From: DT-110 sp030148525
GTDB taxonomy: Bacteria > Bacteroidota > Bacteroidia > Chitinophagales > Saprospiraceae
Length of the DNA: 64,000 bases
Assembly (NCBI GenBank): GCA_965227445.1
Contig: OZ245751.1
Span: 1,984,001-2,048,000 of the forward strand
Direction: 5' to 3'
Below are positions 47,119 to 55,188 of the stretch, piece after piece. Each line of letters opens with the position of its first letter. Within the stretch, counting starts at the first letter, position 1. The translations under genes and the position numbers were made by a program. The notes under the pieces are model-generated. The model was not told the origin of the DNA and did not search any database. It saw nothing but the letters and a program-made list of their open reading frames with translations.

Positions 47119-48132
47119 TTATAGTATTTCAGCGATCGCCCGCTCAATCACATTATCTATTCCTTGCTCGGTCAGGTCGCGATCGAGGATGACACGGATG
47201 TCGGGCGGGACACCATTTTCAAAATTCTGACCATCAGTGGAAATGGTACGGGAGATGGACAGCCGGTAGGTCCACCCATTGGGTAGCTGGCCGCCGTTGG
47301 GAATGCCGAGGCCGCCACCGGTGGTATCACCGATCAGCGTCATTTGGGGTAGCTCGCGCGCGATTAAAGCCATAAAGGATGCCGCACTGTACGTGCCGCG
47401 GTCGATGAGTACCATAACGGGCTTGATGTAGGTTTGACCACGTTCGGGTGGATCGACGAAGGCTTCCTGGGGCCCTTCAAAATCCTCTCGACCCGGTCCC
47501 GATTTAATGAAGGAGTCGTACACTTTGGTACGTTCCCGGGCCAGGCGATTCATAATCGTAAACACACTACTCAGACTGCCGCCGCCATTGCCGCGAATGT
47601 CCAGGATCAGGCCGCGTGTGTTGCGGTAAAGAGCCAGTGGGAACTGTATGTCGCCTTCGCCAACTGTGGTGCCAAAAGAGGCGATACGCAGGTATCCCAC
47701 CTGCCCGTCGGCCAGGATGTCGTGGATAATGGGTGTAGTCGTGTAATAGCGATCGCTCAGGTAGTTTTCCCTGATAACCCGAAAGTCAATATTCTCGGGG
47801 CCGAGCAGATCGACCGGGAAGCGCGAGACGTTGAAGGGGGCGATCAGATTGACGTGGCCGTCACGCAGCTCGTTCATCATATCCCACAGCACCCGAAACA
47901 GGGAGTCGGCACTCATGCCGTTGGCTACGCGTGGTGAATACTCCGCATAGACGGAGTCCCAATCTACATTTTTGTATTCGAAGAAGGCGTACTTCTCATC
48001 ACACTGCTGCCAGAGGTATTCGAAGTTCGTGCGTGCGTCATTGGCCAACTCTTCTTCCAGGAAAACCTCCTCGCAGGTCATCAGGCAGGGAGCTAAAACA
48101 AGTAATAGCAGGTAGGATCGAATATGCATCAT
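47119..48132 (-). CDS. S41-family peptidase, lipoprotein
   Basis: The N-terminus (MMHIRSYLLLLVLAPCLMTC) carries a lipobox-like LMTC, so it is probably a periplasm-facing lipoprotein. The C-terminal half is an S41 (tricorn/CtpA-type) fold: GYLRIASFG, LILDIRGNGGGS, and RGTYSAASFMALIARELP, where the Ser is the probable nucleophile, then LIGDTTGGGLG and NGVPPDI. The Lys that serves as general base in CtpA enzymes is not seen after the Ser, so a tricorn-like or altered catalytic arrangement is likely. No PDZ domain is obvious. It lies 9 nt from the outer-membrane protein gene upstream on the same strand. Confidence 0.87.
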   Translation of the reverse strand: MMHIRSYLLLLVLAPCLMTCEEVFLEEELANDARTNFEYLWQQCDEKYAFFEYKNVDWDSVYAEYSPRVANGMSADSLFRVLWDMMNELRDGHVNLIAPFNVSRFPVDLLGPENIDFRVIRENYLSDRYYTTTPIIHDILADGQVGYLRIASFGTTVGEGDIQFPLALYRNTRGLILDIRGNGGGSLSSVFTIMNRLARERTKVYDSFIKSGPGREDFEGPQEAFVDPPERGQTYIKPVMVLIDRGTYSAASFMALIARELPQMTLIGDTTGGGLGIPNGGQLPNGWTYRLSISRTISTDGQNFENGVPPDIRVILDRDLTEQGIDNVIERAIAEIL

Positions 48133-48141
48133 AACGGGTGT

Positions 48142-48957
48142 CTAATTTAAGCGCATCACCAGGCCAAACTGCAGGGCATGGTTAATAAAGTCTAACTGAT
48201 TAAAGCCATCGGGTGTGCGGGCGTAGTCCCACCAATAAGTAAAACGCAAGGCGTTTCCATTGGGTAAGAAGTAGCGGTAGGTCAATCGGCTTTGCAGGCG
48301 CAAACCTCCCCAGTAAAATTCATGGGACTTGGTGGAATTGGGCTCTCCATCGGTAAAATCGGTGATGTACGGATAATCGGGTAACCAGGAGGCCGTGATG
48401 ATGGGCAGATTCAACTCGAAAGCCAGCTCATGCCGTGATGGCCTGGCTCCAGCTTTTGACAGATCTGTTTTGCGAAAGCGCAAATCCCAGGCGAGGCTAT
48501 TGTGGAGAAAGAGGGTGTTGATGCTTTCCACTCCGCTGGATGCATTTAAGAGGGAAGGATTGGATCGCACATTGGTGAATCCATGAATGCGCACCCCTCC
48601 GTGATAGCGCAGATTCAGGTTGTCGGCTTCCCAGAATTTACGACGAGAGTAGCCTCCATAGGCGAAATTTATGGTGTTTGATTCGTAGACGGCAAAGCGC
48701 GTTACCTCGTAAAACCCGACGCCACCATCAAATTCGGCACTGTGCTGCCAGCGGGTGCCTTCGTAGGTGTAGCGAATGCCTCCCATGAATAGAAAACCAT
48801 TGTACAAGATTGGGCTTACCCCCACGTCTCTAAAGCTGCTCAGACTAGCTGTTGCCGTTACTTCCAGGTATTCGGGGCGCTCCGGCTTTTCCTGGCCTTG
48901 GCCCAAAGCGGGCTGCAAGCCCAATAGGACGAAAAAGAAAGAAAAGTATCTTATCAT
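48142..48957 (-). CDS. Predicted outer-membrane beta-barrel protein, unknown function
   Basis: A signal peptide (MIRYFSFFFVLLGLQPALGQG) precedes about 250 residues rich in alternating aromatic and polar residues. Strand-like stretches such as GFLFMGGIRYTYEG, TINFAYGGYS and RLQSRLTYRYFLPNG and the aromatic-rich end HALQFGLVMRLN are typical of Bacteroidota outer-membrane barrels. I do not recognise the family. It lies between the DinB-like gene (6 nt upstream) and the S41 peptidase (9 nt downstream), so the three probably form one transcript. Confidence 0.7.
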   Translation of the reverse strand: MIRYFSFFFVLLGLQPALGQGQEKPERPEYLEVTATASLSSFRDVGVSPILYNGFLFMGGIRYTYEGTRWQHSAEFDGGVGFYEVTRFAVYESNTINFAYGGYSRRKFWEADNLNLRYHGGVRIHGFTNVRSNPSLLNASSGVESINTLFLHNSLAWDLRFRKTDLSKAGARPSRHELAFELNLPIITASWLPDYPYITDFTDGEPNSTKSHEFYWGGLRLQSRLTYRYFLPNGNALRFTYWWDYARTPDGFNQLDFINHALQFGLVMRLN

Positions 48958-48963
48958 ATTGTG

Positions 48964-49419
48964 TTAGTTCTTAGGATGGGTCGCCAGTAGACGGCGGTGG
49001 TAATTGATCTGCCCTAAATGATAATGTAAATGGGCGAGTAGCCGGAATAATTCCTCCCCAACTGTCTTGGATTCGACACGAAAATCATCGGGATAGGGGC
49101 GGTCGAGGTCATTTAGCTTTCGCAAAACCTGCCAGATCATCCGACGGGTTTGCTCCACGTACTTGATCAAAGCTTCGCGCGGGACTGCTGTTATCTGGAA
49201 CTCCCGGGGCCGATCCCGCATGTAACCAGTCTTACCAATACCCGCTCCAATAAAGTGGTTTAAATTGCCCACCAGATGAAAACAAAGGTTTCCGGCGCTA
49301 TTATTGATCTCTCCGGCTTGGCTCCACAGAGTCTCCTCATTGGGGTAGGACTCAATTTCTTGTCTGAGCCGACGCAAACCCCGGTCAAAGTGGGTTATCA
49401 AATCGTCCTGTATAGCCAT
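48964..49419 (-). CDS. DinB-superfamily protein
   Basis: A 151-aa four-helix protein of the DinB/YfiT type, a fold that often holds a metal with three His. Candidate ligands are His51 (NLCFHLVGNLNHFIG) and the pair in LAHLHYHLGQINYHR near the C-terminus. Family members include thiol transferases and many uncharacterised stress proteins; no specific reaction can be given. It is the first gene of the minus-strand set and is divergent from the TPR gene. Confidence 0.8.
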   Translation of the reverse strand: MAIQDDLITHFDRGLRRLRQEIESYPNEETLWSQAGEINNSAGNLCFHLVGNLNHFIGAGIGKTGYMRDRPREFQITAVPREALIKYVEQTRRMIWQVLRKLNDLDRPYPDDFRVESKTVGEELFRLLAHLHYHLGQINYHRRLLATHPKN

Positions 49420-49447
49420 TTTTACGGGACAAAATACGTGAAAAAAT

Positions 49448-49522
49448 CAGGTTTGAGGTGTGAGGTGTGAGGTTTTAGGTAGGTCATAGGATCCTCAGAC
49501 CCCAAACCTCAAACCTCAAACT
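49448..49522. repeat. TTTGAGG-type heptamer palindrome between divergent genes
   Basis: Left arm CAGGTTTGAGGTGTGAGG..., right arm CCCAAACCTCAAACCTCAAAC. Unlike the copies at 3026 and 47061, this one lies between two start codons (49419 minus, 49597 plus), so it cannot be a simple shared terminator. It separates the two promoters. Confidence 0.8.
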
Positions 49523-49545
49523 ACATACCTTTCCAAAAAAGTTTT

Positions 49546-49553
49546 TATTTTTG
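49546..49553 (+). promoter_or_regulatory. Candidate -7 box for the TPR-ribH operon
   Basis: TATTTTTG fits TAnnTTTG, 43 nt before the ATG at 49597. The -33 element is not clear. Confidence 0.45.
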
Positions 49554-49596
49554 CGACGCTTTACCGAATTGGCCTATAAAAAGCTAAAGTAGAACA

Positions 49597-50280
49597 ATGG
49601 CAAAACGCAAGAAGAATAAGCAGTCAGAAGAGGTGTTGGTTGATATCGTGGAGGTACGCGACCAGGCCCAGTCATTTATGGATCGCAACCAAAAAACCAT
49701 TTTCGGGGCTTTGGTAGCGGTGGTTGTCGTCATCGGTGGATTTCTGGCCTATAAGAACTTATACCAGAAGCCGCTCCAGCAAGAAGCGGTAGATCAAATG
49801 TTTCGTGCTCAACGTCAGTTTGAGCAGGACTCCTTCGCCCTGGCTCTAACCAACCCAGGCGGCGGTTACCTCGGTTTCCTCGATATTATCGACAACTACA
49901 AGGGGACAAAAGCTGCCAACTTGTCCAAGTACTACGTGGGTATCTCGTATCTGCACCTGGGTAAATTCGAAGCGGCAGTCAGCTACCTGAGCGACTTCAA
50001 TCCTGCCGGAGATATTTCACCCATCATGAAAAACGGGGCACTGGGCGATGCGCACGCTGAATTGGGCAATATGGGTAAAGCTAAATCCTTCTACCGCAAG
50101 GCCGCCAACTCTGATAACGAGGCACTAACGCCTTATTACCTCAAGAAACTCGGTATGTTGCTGGAAAGTGAAGGTGATTTGGCTGGTGCCAAAAAACTGT
50201 ACGAAGAGGTAAAAACCAAGTACCCCACCTCTACGTCTGGTCGTGATATTGAGAAATACATCGCACGGGTAGACGAGTGA
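49597..50280 (+). CDS. Membrane-anchored TPR protein (YfgM-like)
   Basis: A short Lys-rich cytoplasmic N-terminus (MAKRKKNKQ) is followed by one transmembrane helix (IFGALVAVVVVIGGFLAY, residues 35-52), then a periplasmic domain with TPR-like helical pairs (AANLSKYYVGISYLHLGKFEAAV; ALGDAHAELGNMGKAKSFYRKA; YYLKKLGMLLESEGDLAGAKKLYEEV). This resembles YfgM-type proteins that work with envelope chaperones or the Sec machinery; that role is inferred. It is followed by ribH after a 115-nt gap filled by a long palindrome. Confidence 0.85.
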   Translation: MAKRKKNKQSEEVLVDIVEVRDQAQSFMDRNQKTIFGALVAVVVVIGGFLAYKNLYQKPLQQEAVDQMFRAQRQFEQDSFALALTNPGGGYLGFLDIIDNYKGTKAANLSKYYVGISYLHLGKFEAAVSYLSDFNPAGDISPIMKNGALGDAHAELGNMGKAKSFYRKAANSDNEALTPYYLKKLGMLLESEGDLAGAKKLYEEVKTKYPTSTSGRDIEKYIARVDE

Positions 50281-50284
50281 TACC

Positions 50285-50389
50285 CAGGTTTGAGGTTTGA
50301 GGTTTGAGGTTTGAGGTTTGAGGTGTGAGGTGGCCTCAAACCTAACCTCAAACCCCAAACCTAACCTCAAACCTCACACCTCAAACCTG
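50285..50389. repeat. Largest TTTGAGG heptamer palindrome, between the TPR gene and ribH
   Basis: The left arm has five consecutive TTTGAGG-type units and a GTGAGG; the right arm has inverse units (CCTCAAACC / CCTAACC). The arms could form an imperfect stem of about 45-50 bp that ends 6 nt before the ribH ATG (50396). It may reduce read-through into ribH or mask its start. Confidence 0.85.
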
Positions 50390-50395
50390 ATAACC

Positions 50396-50917
50396 ATGGC
50401 CAGTAGCCTGAAAAACTTATCCGCCTACGACGATTCCAATATTCCAGACGGAAACGGAAAAGCTTTCGGCATTGTCGTTTCCGAATGGAACCGTGATATT
50501 ACTCATGCCCTGTACGAAGGCTGTGTGGAAACGCTGGAAAAGCACGGTGTATCAACGAATGATATGCACGTTATTCAGGTTCCGGGCTCCTTTGAGCTCC
50601 CGGCCGGTGCCAAGTTGGTAGCTGGCTACCACAAACTCGACGCCGTCATTTGTCTGGGGTGTGTGATCAAAGGGGAAACCAAGCACGACGAATACATCAA
50701 CCAGGCGGTTGCTACAGGGCTGACCAACCTGGGACTCGCGTCGGGTATCCCCATGATCTTCGGCGTTCTGACTCCTAATACAGAAGAACAAGCCAGGGAC
50801 CGGGCTGGCGGTAAGCACGGTAATAAGGGAGTGGAGGCAGCTGTCACGGCACTGCGCATGGCCGATTTGCGTAAGGAACTAAAGCAGAGTAAATCGTCGA
50901 TTGGGTTTGGTCATTAA
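50396..50917 (+). CDS. ribH: 6,7-dimethyl-8-ribityllumazine synthase
   Basis: Catalyses the penultimate step of riboflavin synthesis, joining the ribitylaminouracil with dihydroxybutanone phosphate. I chose ATG 50396 (MASSLKNL, 173 aa), since the open frame from 50318 lies inside the repeat. Conserved motifs: IVVSEWNRDIT, VPGSFELPAGAK, CLGCVIKGETKHDEYI (His and phosphate-binding), and MIFGVLTPNTEEQA. No other riboflavin genes are nearby and no FMN riboswitch is visible upstream. Confidence 0.95.
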   Translation: MASSLKNLSAYDDSNIPDGNGKAFGIVVSEWNRDITHALYEGCVETLEKHGVSTNDMHVIQVPGSFELPAGAKLVAGYHKLDAVICLGCVIKGETKHDEYINQAVATGLTNLGLASGIPMIFGVLTPNTEEQARDRAGGKHGNKGVEAAVTALRMADLRKELKQSKSSIGFGH

Positions 50918-51007
50918 CTACGCCTTGACTACCTTCCGGAAAGCTGCCCAGATACAGAACCTAAGGTAGCTCTCCTATACCTGACCAAATTGCCTAAACC
51001 AATCAGT

Positions 51008-51865
51008 ATGCAAATCACGACCATTGAAACCGGCTTTTTCAAACTGGACGGAGGTGCTATGTTCGGGGTTGTGCCCCGCCAACTATGGGAACGCAAGAAT
51101 CCACCAGACACAAATAATATGTGTACCTGGTCTATGCGCTGCCTGCTGATACGTACTGATAATCGCATCATTCTGATAGATACTGGCCTTGGTAATAAGC
51201 AGGATGAGAAATTTCGCAAGCACTTCGAACCGCATGGCACCGATACACTGATAGGTTCTCTGGCTAATTTAGAGCTGGAGCCCGGTGATATCACCGATGT
51301 CCTGCTGACACATCTCCATTTCGACCACGTAGGTGGTGCGGTTCGCCGCGATGAGAGTGGCGATTTGGTGCCCACCTTCCCCAATGCGACCTATTGGACC
51401 AACGAACGACACTGGAAGTGGGCCCTGGACCCTAACCCACGGGAGGCTGCCTCCTTCCTGAAGGAAAATCTGTTACCCCTGCAGGAACACAAGGTCTTGG
51501 AATTTATCGACGTTTCCGATAAAGATGTGAACTGGCTACCCGGTATTGACCTGCGTTTTTTATACGGCCATACCGAAGCCATGATGATGCCCATCATTAC
51601 CAATGGCGATAAGCGCATGATCTATTGCGCCGACCTGCTGCCTTCGTCTTATCATATTGGCTTACCGTGGGTGATGAGCTTCGATGTACGGCCCCTCCAT
51701 ACCATGAGTGAGAAGAAACGAATCCTGAACGAGGCAATAGACCACGGGGATTTGCTCGTATTCGAACACGACCCCCATGTGCAAAGCGGTGTCCTGGGTA
51801 AAGATGAGAAAGGGCGGATCGGACTGGAACAGGAAGTGGATCTGCGCGATTTCTTTAATTATTAG
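51008..51865 (+). CDS. MBL-fold metallo-hydrolase
   Basis: The metallo-beta-lactamase metal site is complete: THLHFDHVGG (HxHxDH), GHTEAMMMP (His), YCADLLPSSYHIG (Asp) and FEHDPHV (His). The fold is that of the lactonase/YtnP-like group, often acting on lactones, thioesters or phosphoesters; the substrate cannot be assigned. ATG 51008 (MQITTIETGFF) fits the family start better than an upstream TTG (50990). It lies 90 nt after ribH and converges with the small lipoprotein gene. Confidence 0.88.
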   Translation: MQITTIETGFFKLDGGAMFGVVPRQLWERKNPPDTNNMCTWSMRCLLIRTDNRIILIDTGLGNKQDEKFRKHFEPHGTDTLIGSLANLELEPGDITDVLLTHLHFDHVGGAVRRDESGDLVPTFPNATYWTNERHWKWALDPNPREAASFLKENLLPLQEHKVLEFIDVSDKDVNWLPGIDLRFLYGHTEAMMMPIITNGDKRMIYCADLLPSSYHIGLPWVMSFDVRPLHTMSEKKRILNEAIDHGDLLVFEHDPHVQSGVLGKDEKGRIGLEQEVDLRDFFNY

Positions 51866-51880
51866 GCTTTCGCCAAAAAA

Positions 51881-51951
51881 GGTTCAAGGTTCAAGGTTCA
51901 AGGTTCAAGGTTCAAGGTTTTTAACCTTAACCTAATCCTAATCCTCAACCT
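51881..51951. repeat. GGTTCAA heptamer array and inverse arm between convergent genes
   Basis: Five GGTTCAA units (51881-51915), then a T-run and an AACC-rich right arm (AACCTTA-ACCTAAT-CCTAATC-CTCAACC). It is directly preceded by GCTTTCGCCAAAAAA at the MBL gene stop. The G-rich/C-rich layout resembles the TTTGAGG palindromes but uses a different heptamer. It may act as a bidirectional terminator. Confidence 0.75.
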
Positions 51952-52010
51952 GCTCTGCGCGCCGAAACCCATACGGGTGTATGCCCAGTGGAGGCGGGGA
52001 ACACCCCTGC

Positions 52011-52397
52011 TTACTCTTTCCGGTAAAGCTTCAACACCCTTTCGGCCCCGTTTTCCATCATGCGCAGGTGCAGGGAATCGCTCGATAATTGAAGGATTTC
52101 CACTGTCTTTTCGGTGGTAGCCTGATTTAGGGTGTCCGTCGTGTATAGATAAGGTGCTTCCAGGGTGTAGCTGCCAGCTTCCCGGTAGTTCAGGTTACCC
52201 TCATACCTATAACCATTTTCGGTAAAGGTAAAAGACAGCTCCTCCGGATCGACCTCTGGTAGAGGTTGGCCATTTTCAGCTAGGTAGGTCCCCGTCCATT
52301 GTCCCTGCAGGTCTTCTGCCGAATAGGGTGAACTGCAAGCTGTCGACAGGCATAACAAGACACCTGCCAAAATCTGAGTGGCGTATTTTCCATTCAT
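52011..52397 (-). CDS. Small lipoprotein of unknown function
   Basis: ATG 52397 (MNGKYATQ) is preferred over a TTG at 52406. The signal peptide ends LLCLSTAC, a plausible lipobox, so it is probably lipid-anchored. The mature 105 residues look like a small beta-barrel or lipocalin-like domain (LQGQWTGTYLAENG, FTFTENGYRYEGNLNYREAGSY, ILQLSSDSLHLRMM). I do not recognise a named family. It is downstream of nhaD on the same strand with a 113-nt gap containing a small CACCC/GGGTG hairpin. Confidence 0.65.
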   Translation of the reverse strand: MNGKYATQILAGVLLCLSTACSSPYSAEDLQGQWTGTYLAENGQPLPEVDPEELSFTFTENGYRYEGNLNYREAGSYTLEAPYLYTTDTLNQATTEKTVEILQLSSDSLHLRMMENGAERVLKLYRKE

Positions 52398-52510
52398 AAT
52401 ATCCAACGGTTTCTACTCTCCATTATCCAACACACCCATATACGGGTGGGTTCAACCCTGTGCGGTTAAACTGCGAGTAATCAATGAGAAAAAGTAATGC
52501 TGATCCGCCT

Positions 52511-53869
52511 TTACCCGTTAATGATGGGGTAAAGAGCCAGGAACGTCAAACTTCCTCCGATAAAGCCAAGGAAGGCCAGCCAACTTACTTTTTTCAAGTA
52601 CCAGATGAAATCGATCTTTTCCATACCCATTGCTGCTACACCGGCAGCAGATCCAATGATCAACATGGAGCCGCCTGTACCGGCTGAGAAAGCGATGAAG
52701 TGCCATAACTTGGAGTCAATGGGGAAAGTCGTCATTGGATACATACCCATGGATGCTGCGACCAGCGGCACGTTGTCAATAATGGCCGACAGGAAACCAA
52801 GAATAATAATAACAACGTCCTGGTTTGGAACGGCAGCCTGCAAGCGCTCGGCCATGGCCATCAGCAGGCCGGTCTTTTCCTCGTGTCCTTCCACGGAGAT
52901 GGCCACGGATTCTAATCCGGCTACGGCCATTAGAATTCCCAGGAAGAAGATAATACTGGTCATCTCGATCCTCGACAGAGCGCGGTGAGCGGAATACCGA
53001 TCGCGTTTTTCTTCGGAAAAGTCCTCCTCCGGATGAATATACTCTGAAACCAGCCAGACAATACCCAGGGATAGCATCATACCGACGTACGGCGGCAAGT
53101 GAGTGATGGATTTAAAGATGGGTACAAAGACTAACCCACCGATACCCGTGAAAAGCATCGTACGGCTACTGAGTAATTTTTGTCGCTCCCGCTCGGATTC
53201 CGAAGTGCCGGAAATTTCCGCCGCCGTAGTAATATTTCCCTTAAAGGGCTTCATCATGGAGGCGATAAAGGTTGGTACCACTACACATACGATGGAGGGA
53301 ATAACCAGGTTTTCGATCAACCCGAGAGTCGTTACCTTTTTACCAATCCAAAGCATGGTGGTAGTTACATCACCAATGGGCGACCAGGCCCCGCCCGCGT
53401 TGGCACCAATTACAGCCAGGGAAACAAACCACAGTCGTTCGGTACGGTCAGGAACCAGTCGGCGCAGCAAGGAAACCAATACAATGGTAGATGCCAGGTT
53501 GTCCAGGGTGGCGGAAAGGAAGAAAGCCAGAATGGCGATCATCCACAACATTTTACTTTTCTTCCTGGTTTGAATGCGATCGGTAATGACCGAGAACCCT
53601 TTGTGGAGGTCGATCAGCTCGACGATGGTCATGGCCCCGATTAAGAAAATGAGGATCTCGGCTGTCTTCCCTATATGGTGGAGCAGGACATCTTCAATGT
53701 GACCAAGTTCGTGTTCGTGAGAAACCACATCCAGGTGCCCCAGAGAGATGAGTGCCCAAATCAGAGACCCCATGAGCAGGGCGGGCACGGATTTGTCTAA
53801 TCGAAGTGGATGTTCAAAAACGATGAGGATATAACCTATGATAAAGCAGGCAACTACTCCAGTCAGCAT
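52511..53869 (-). CDS. nhaD: Na+/H+ antiporter, NhaD type
   Basis: A polytopic inner-membrane protein (about 11-13 hydrophobic segments) of the ion-transporter superfamily that exports Na+ for H+. Typical NhaD features are the early FEHPLRLDKSVPALLMG segment, FLSATLDNLASTIVLVSL and its inverted partner GFLSAIIDNVPLVAASMG (the two DN/DNV half-site motifs), GANAGGAWSPIGDVTTTMLW and GTGGSMLIIGSAAGVAAMG. 452 aa. It fits a marine or halotolerant lifestyle. Divergent from dusB. Confidence 0.88.
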   Translation of the reverse strand: MLTGVVACFIIGYILIVFEHPLRLDKSVPALLMGSLIWALISLGHLDVVSHEHELGHIEDVLLHHIGKTAEILIFLIGAMTIVELIDLHKGFSVITDRIQTRKKSKMLWMIAILAFFLSATLDNLASTIVLVSLLRRLVPDRTERLWFVSLAVIGANAGGAWSPIGDVTTTMLWIGKKVTTLGLIENLVIPSIVCVVVPTFIASMMKPFKGNITTAAEISGTSESERERQKLLSSRTMLFTGIGGLVFVPIFKSITHLPPYVGMMLSLGIVWLVSEYIHPEEDFSEEKRDRYSAHRALSRIEMTSIIFFLGILMAVAGLESVAISVEGHEEKTGLLMAMAERLQAAVPNQDVVIIILGFLSAIIDNVPLVAASMGMYPMTTFPIDSKLWHFIAFSAGTGGSMLIIGSAAGVAAMGMEKIDFIWYLKKVSWLAFLGFIGGSLTFLALYPIING

Positions 53870-54109
53870 ATAGGAAAGGTTTGTTGGTTGTGTTCGTTCA
53901 GGTTTTTGTCTTTCGCCATAAATTTATCATTTTCTTTCTGCTTGGGGCCGAATCTCCAAATAATTATCTCTGGAATTTTACCGTTGCCTGATTTTGAGCA
54001 TATTGGACATTTGCCCTTAGCTTATACCATTTGCCCGGGCTACAAAATGGGTAGAAAATCAATTCCGGCGGGATTGACGTGATTTTTTTCATATGTAGCT
54101 AATATGGGT

Positions 54110-54117
54110 TATTTTTG
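54110..54117 (+). promoter_or_regulatory. Candidate -7 box for dusB
   Basis: TATTTTTG fits TAnnTTTG, 61 nt before the dusB ATG at 54179. The 309-bp gap 53870-54178 is divergent and must hold promoters for both nhaD and dusB; for nhaD only a one-mismatch box (TAAATTTA, 53919-53926 on the minus strand) was seen. No gene in the gap. Confidence 0.45.
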
Positions 54118-54178
54118 CACCCTGATACGGGAACGGTTCTTCCGTTCACAGTGTTAGCGATGGCGAAAAAATAGACGA

Positions 54179-55180
54179 ATGGTAAAGATCGGACAAGTAG
54201 AACTAGGGGAGTTCCCATTGCTGCTGGCACCTATGGAGGATGTTAGTGATCCACCTTTTAGGGCGTTGTGCAAGGAACAGGGAGCAGATATGATGTACAC
54301 CGAATTTATTTCGGTCGAGGGATTGATCCGAGATGCCTCCAAAAGTGTGCAAAAGCTGGATATTTACGAGGAAGAACGGCCCGTCGGCATCCAAATCTTT
54401 GGTGCCGAATACGATTCCATGATGCGTGCCGCCGAGATAGTGGAAGAAGCTCAGCCCGAAGTGCTGGACATCAATTTCGGATGCCCCGTCAAGAAGGTCG
54501 TCTGCAAAATGGCCGGTGCGGGTATTTTGCAGGATATTGACCGAATGGTCAAATTGACGGATAAGGTCGTCAAATCGACCAACCTGCCGGTTACGGTTAA
54601 GACTCGTCTCGGCTGGGATGAGAATACAAAGTACATTGAAGAAGTGGCTGAACGTTTGCAGGATGTGGGGATCAAAGCTCTGAGCATCCACGGGCGTACC
54701 CGCAAGCAGATGTACAAAGGGGAGGCTGACTGGACCCTGATCGGCAAGATAAAAGAGAATCCGCGGGTGCATATTCCCATTTTTGGCAACGGAGATATTG
54801 ATAGTCCCGAAAAAGCCAAATTATACCGCGAACGGTACGGAGTGGACGGGATCATGATTGGGCGGGCAAGTATAGGCAACCCCTGGATCTTCCGCGACAT
54901 CAAGCACTATTTTGCGACGGGCGAGTTACTGCCTCCACCGAATATTCACGAGCGGGCAGAGGCAGTGCGTCAGCACTTGCGTCACTCCCTCGAATGGAAG
55001 GGCGAGAAACTAGGGGTGCTGGAAATGCGGCGCCACTACACGAATTACTTCCGGGGATACCCGGGCGTTAAGAAATACCGTAGCCGGTTGGTCACTACCC
55101 ATGATCCAGCCGAATTATTTGCCATTATTGATGAAATGGAGGCACACTACGCCAGCGAAGGGGTATTGACGGTGGGCTAA
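54179..55180 (+). CDS. dusB: tRNA-dihydrouridine synthase DusB
   Basis: FMN-dependent reduction of uridine in the tRNA D-loop. It begins with the FMN-binding LLAPMEDVSDPPFRALCKE. The catalytic Cys is in NFGCPVKKVVCKMAGAG, the SIHGRTRKQMYKGEADW segment carries the family His and Arg, and the phosphate site is NGDIDSPEKA / GIMIGRASIGNPW. 333 aa, normal. It is followed 8 nt later by the CCA-adding enzyme gene, so two tRNA-maturation genes share a transcript. Confidence 0.94.
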   Translation: MVKIGQVELGEFPLLLAPMEDVSDPPFRALCKEQGADMMYTEFISVEGLIRDASKSVQKLDIYEEERPVGIQIFGAEYDSMMRAAEIVEEAQPEVLDINFGCPVKKVVCKMAGAGILQDIDRMVKLTDKVVKSTNLPVTVKTRLGWDENTKYIEEVAERLQDVGIKALSIHGRTRKQMYKGEADWTLIGKIKENPRVHIPIFGNGDIDSPEKAKLYRERYGVDGIMIGRASIGNPWIFRDIKHYFATGELLPPPNIHERAEAVRQHLRHSLEWKGEKLGVLEMRRHYTNYFRGYPGVKKYRSRLVTTHDPAELFAIIDEMEAHYASEGVLTVG

Positions 55181-55188
55181 TCCGTCCT

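Noticed and set aside
42739..49419. Polysaccharide-utilisation locus
   Set aside because: A GH78 enzyme is present but there is no SusC/SusD pair, sensor-regulator or second glycoside hydrolase.
50285..50389. Heptamer arrays as a CRISPR-like repeat array
   Set aside because: Units are 7 bp, contiguous, without spacers, and arranged as an inverted pair; no cas genes are present.
50318..50395. N-terminal extension of RibH
   Set aside because: Encoded entirely by TTTGAGG/CCTCAAA heptamers; ATG 50396 gives the normal length.
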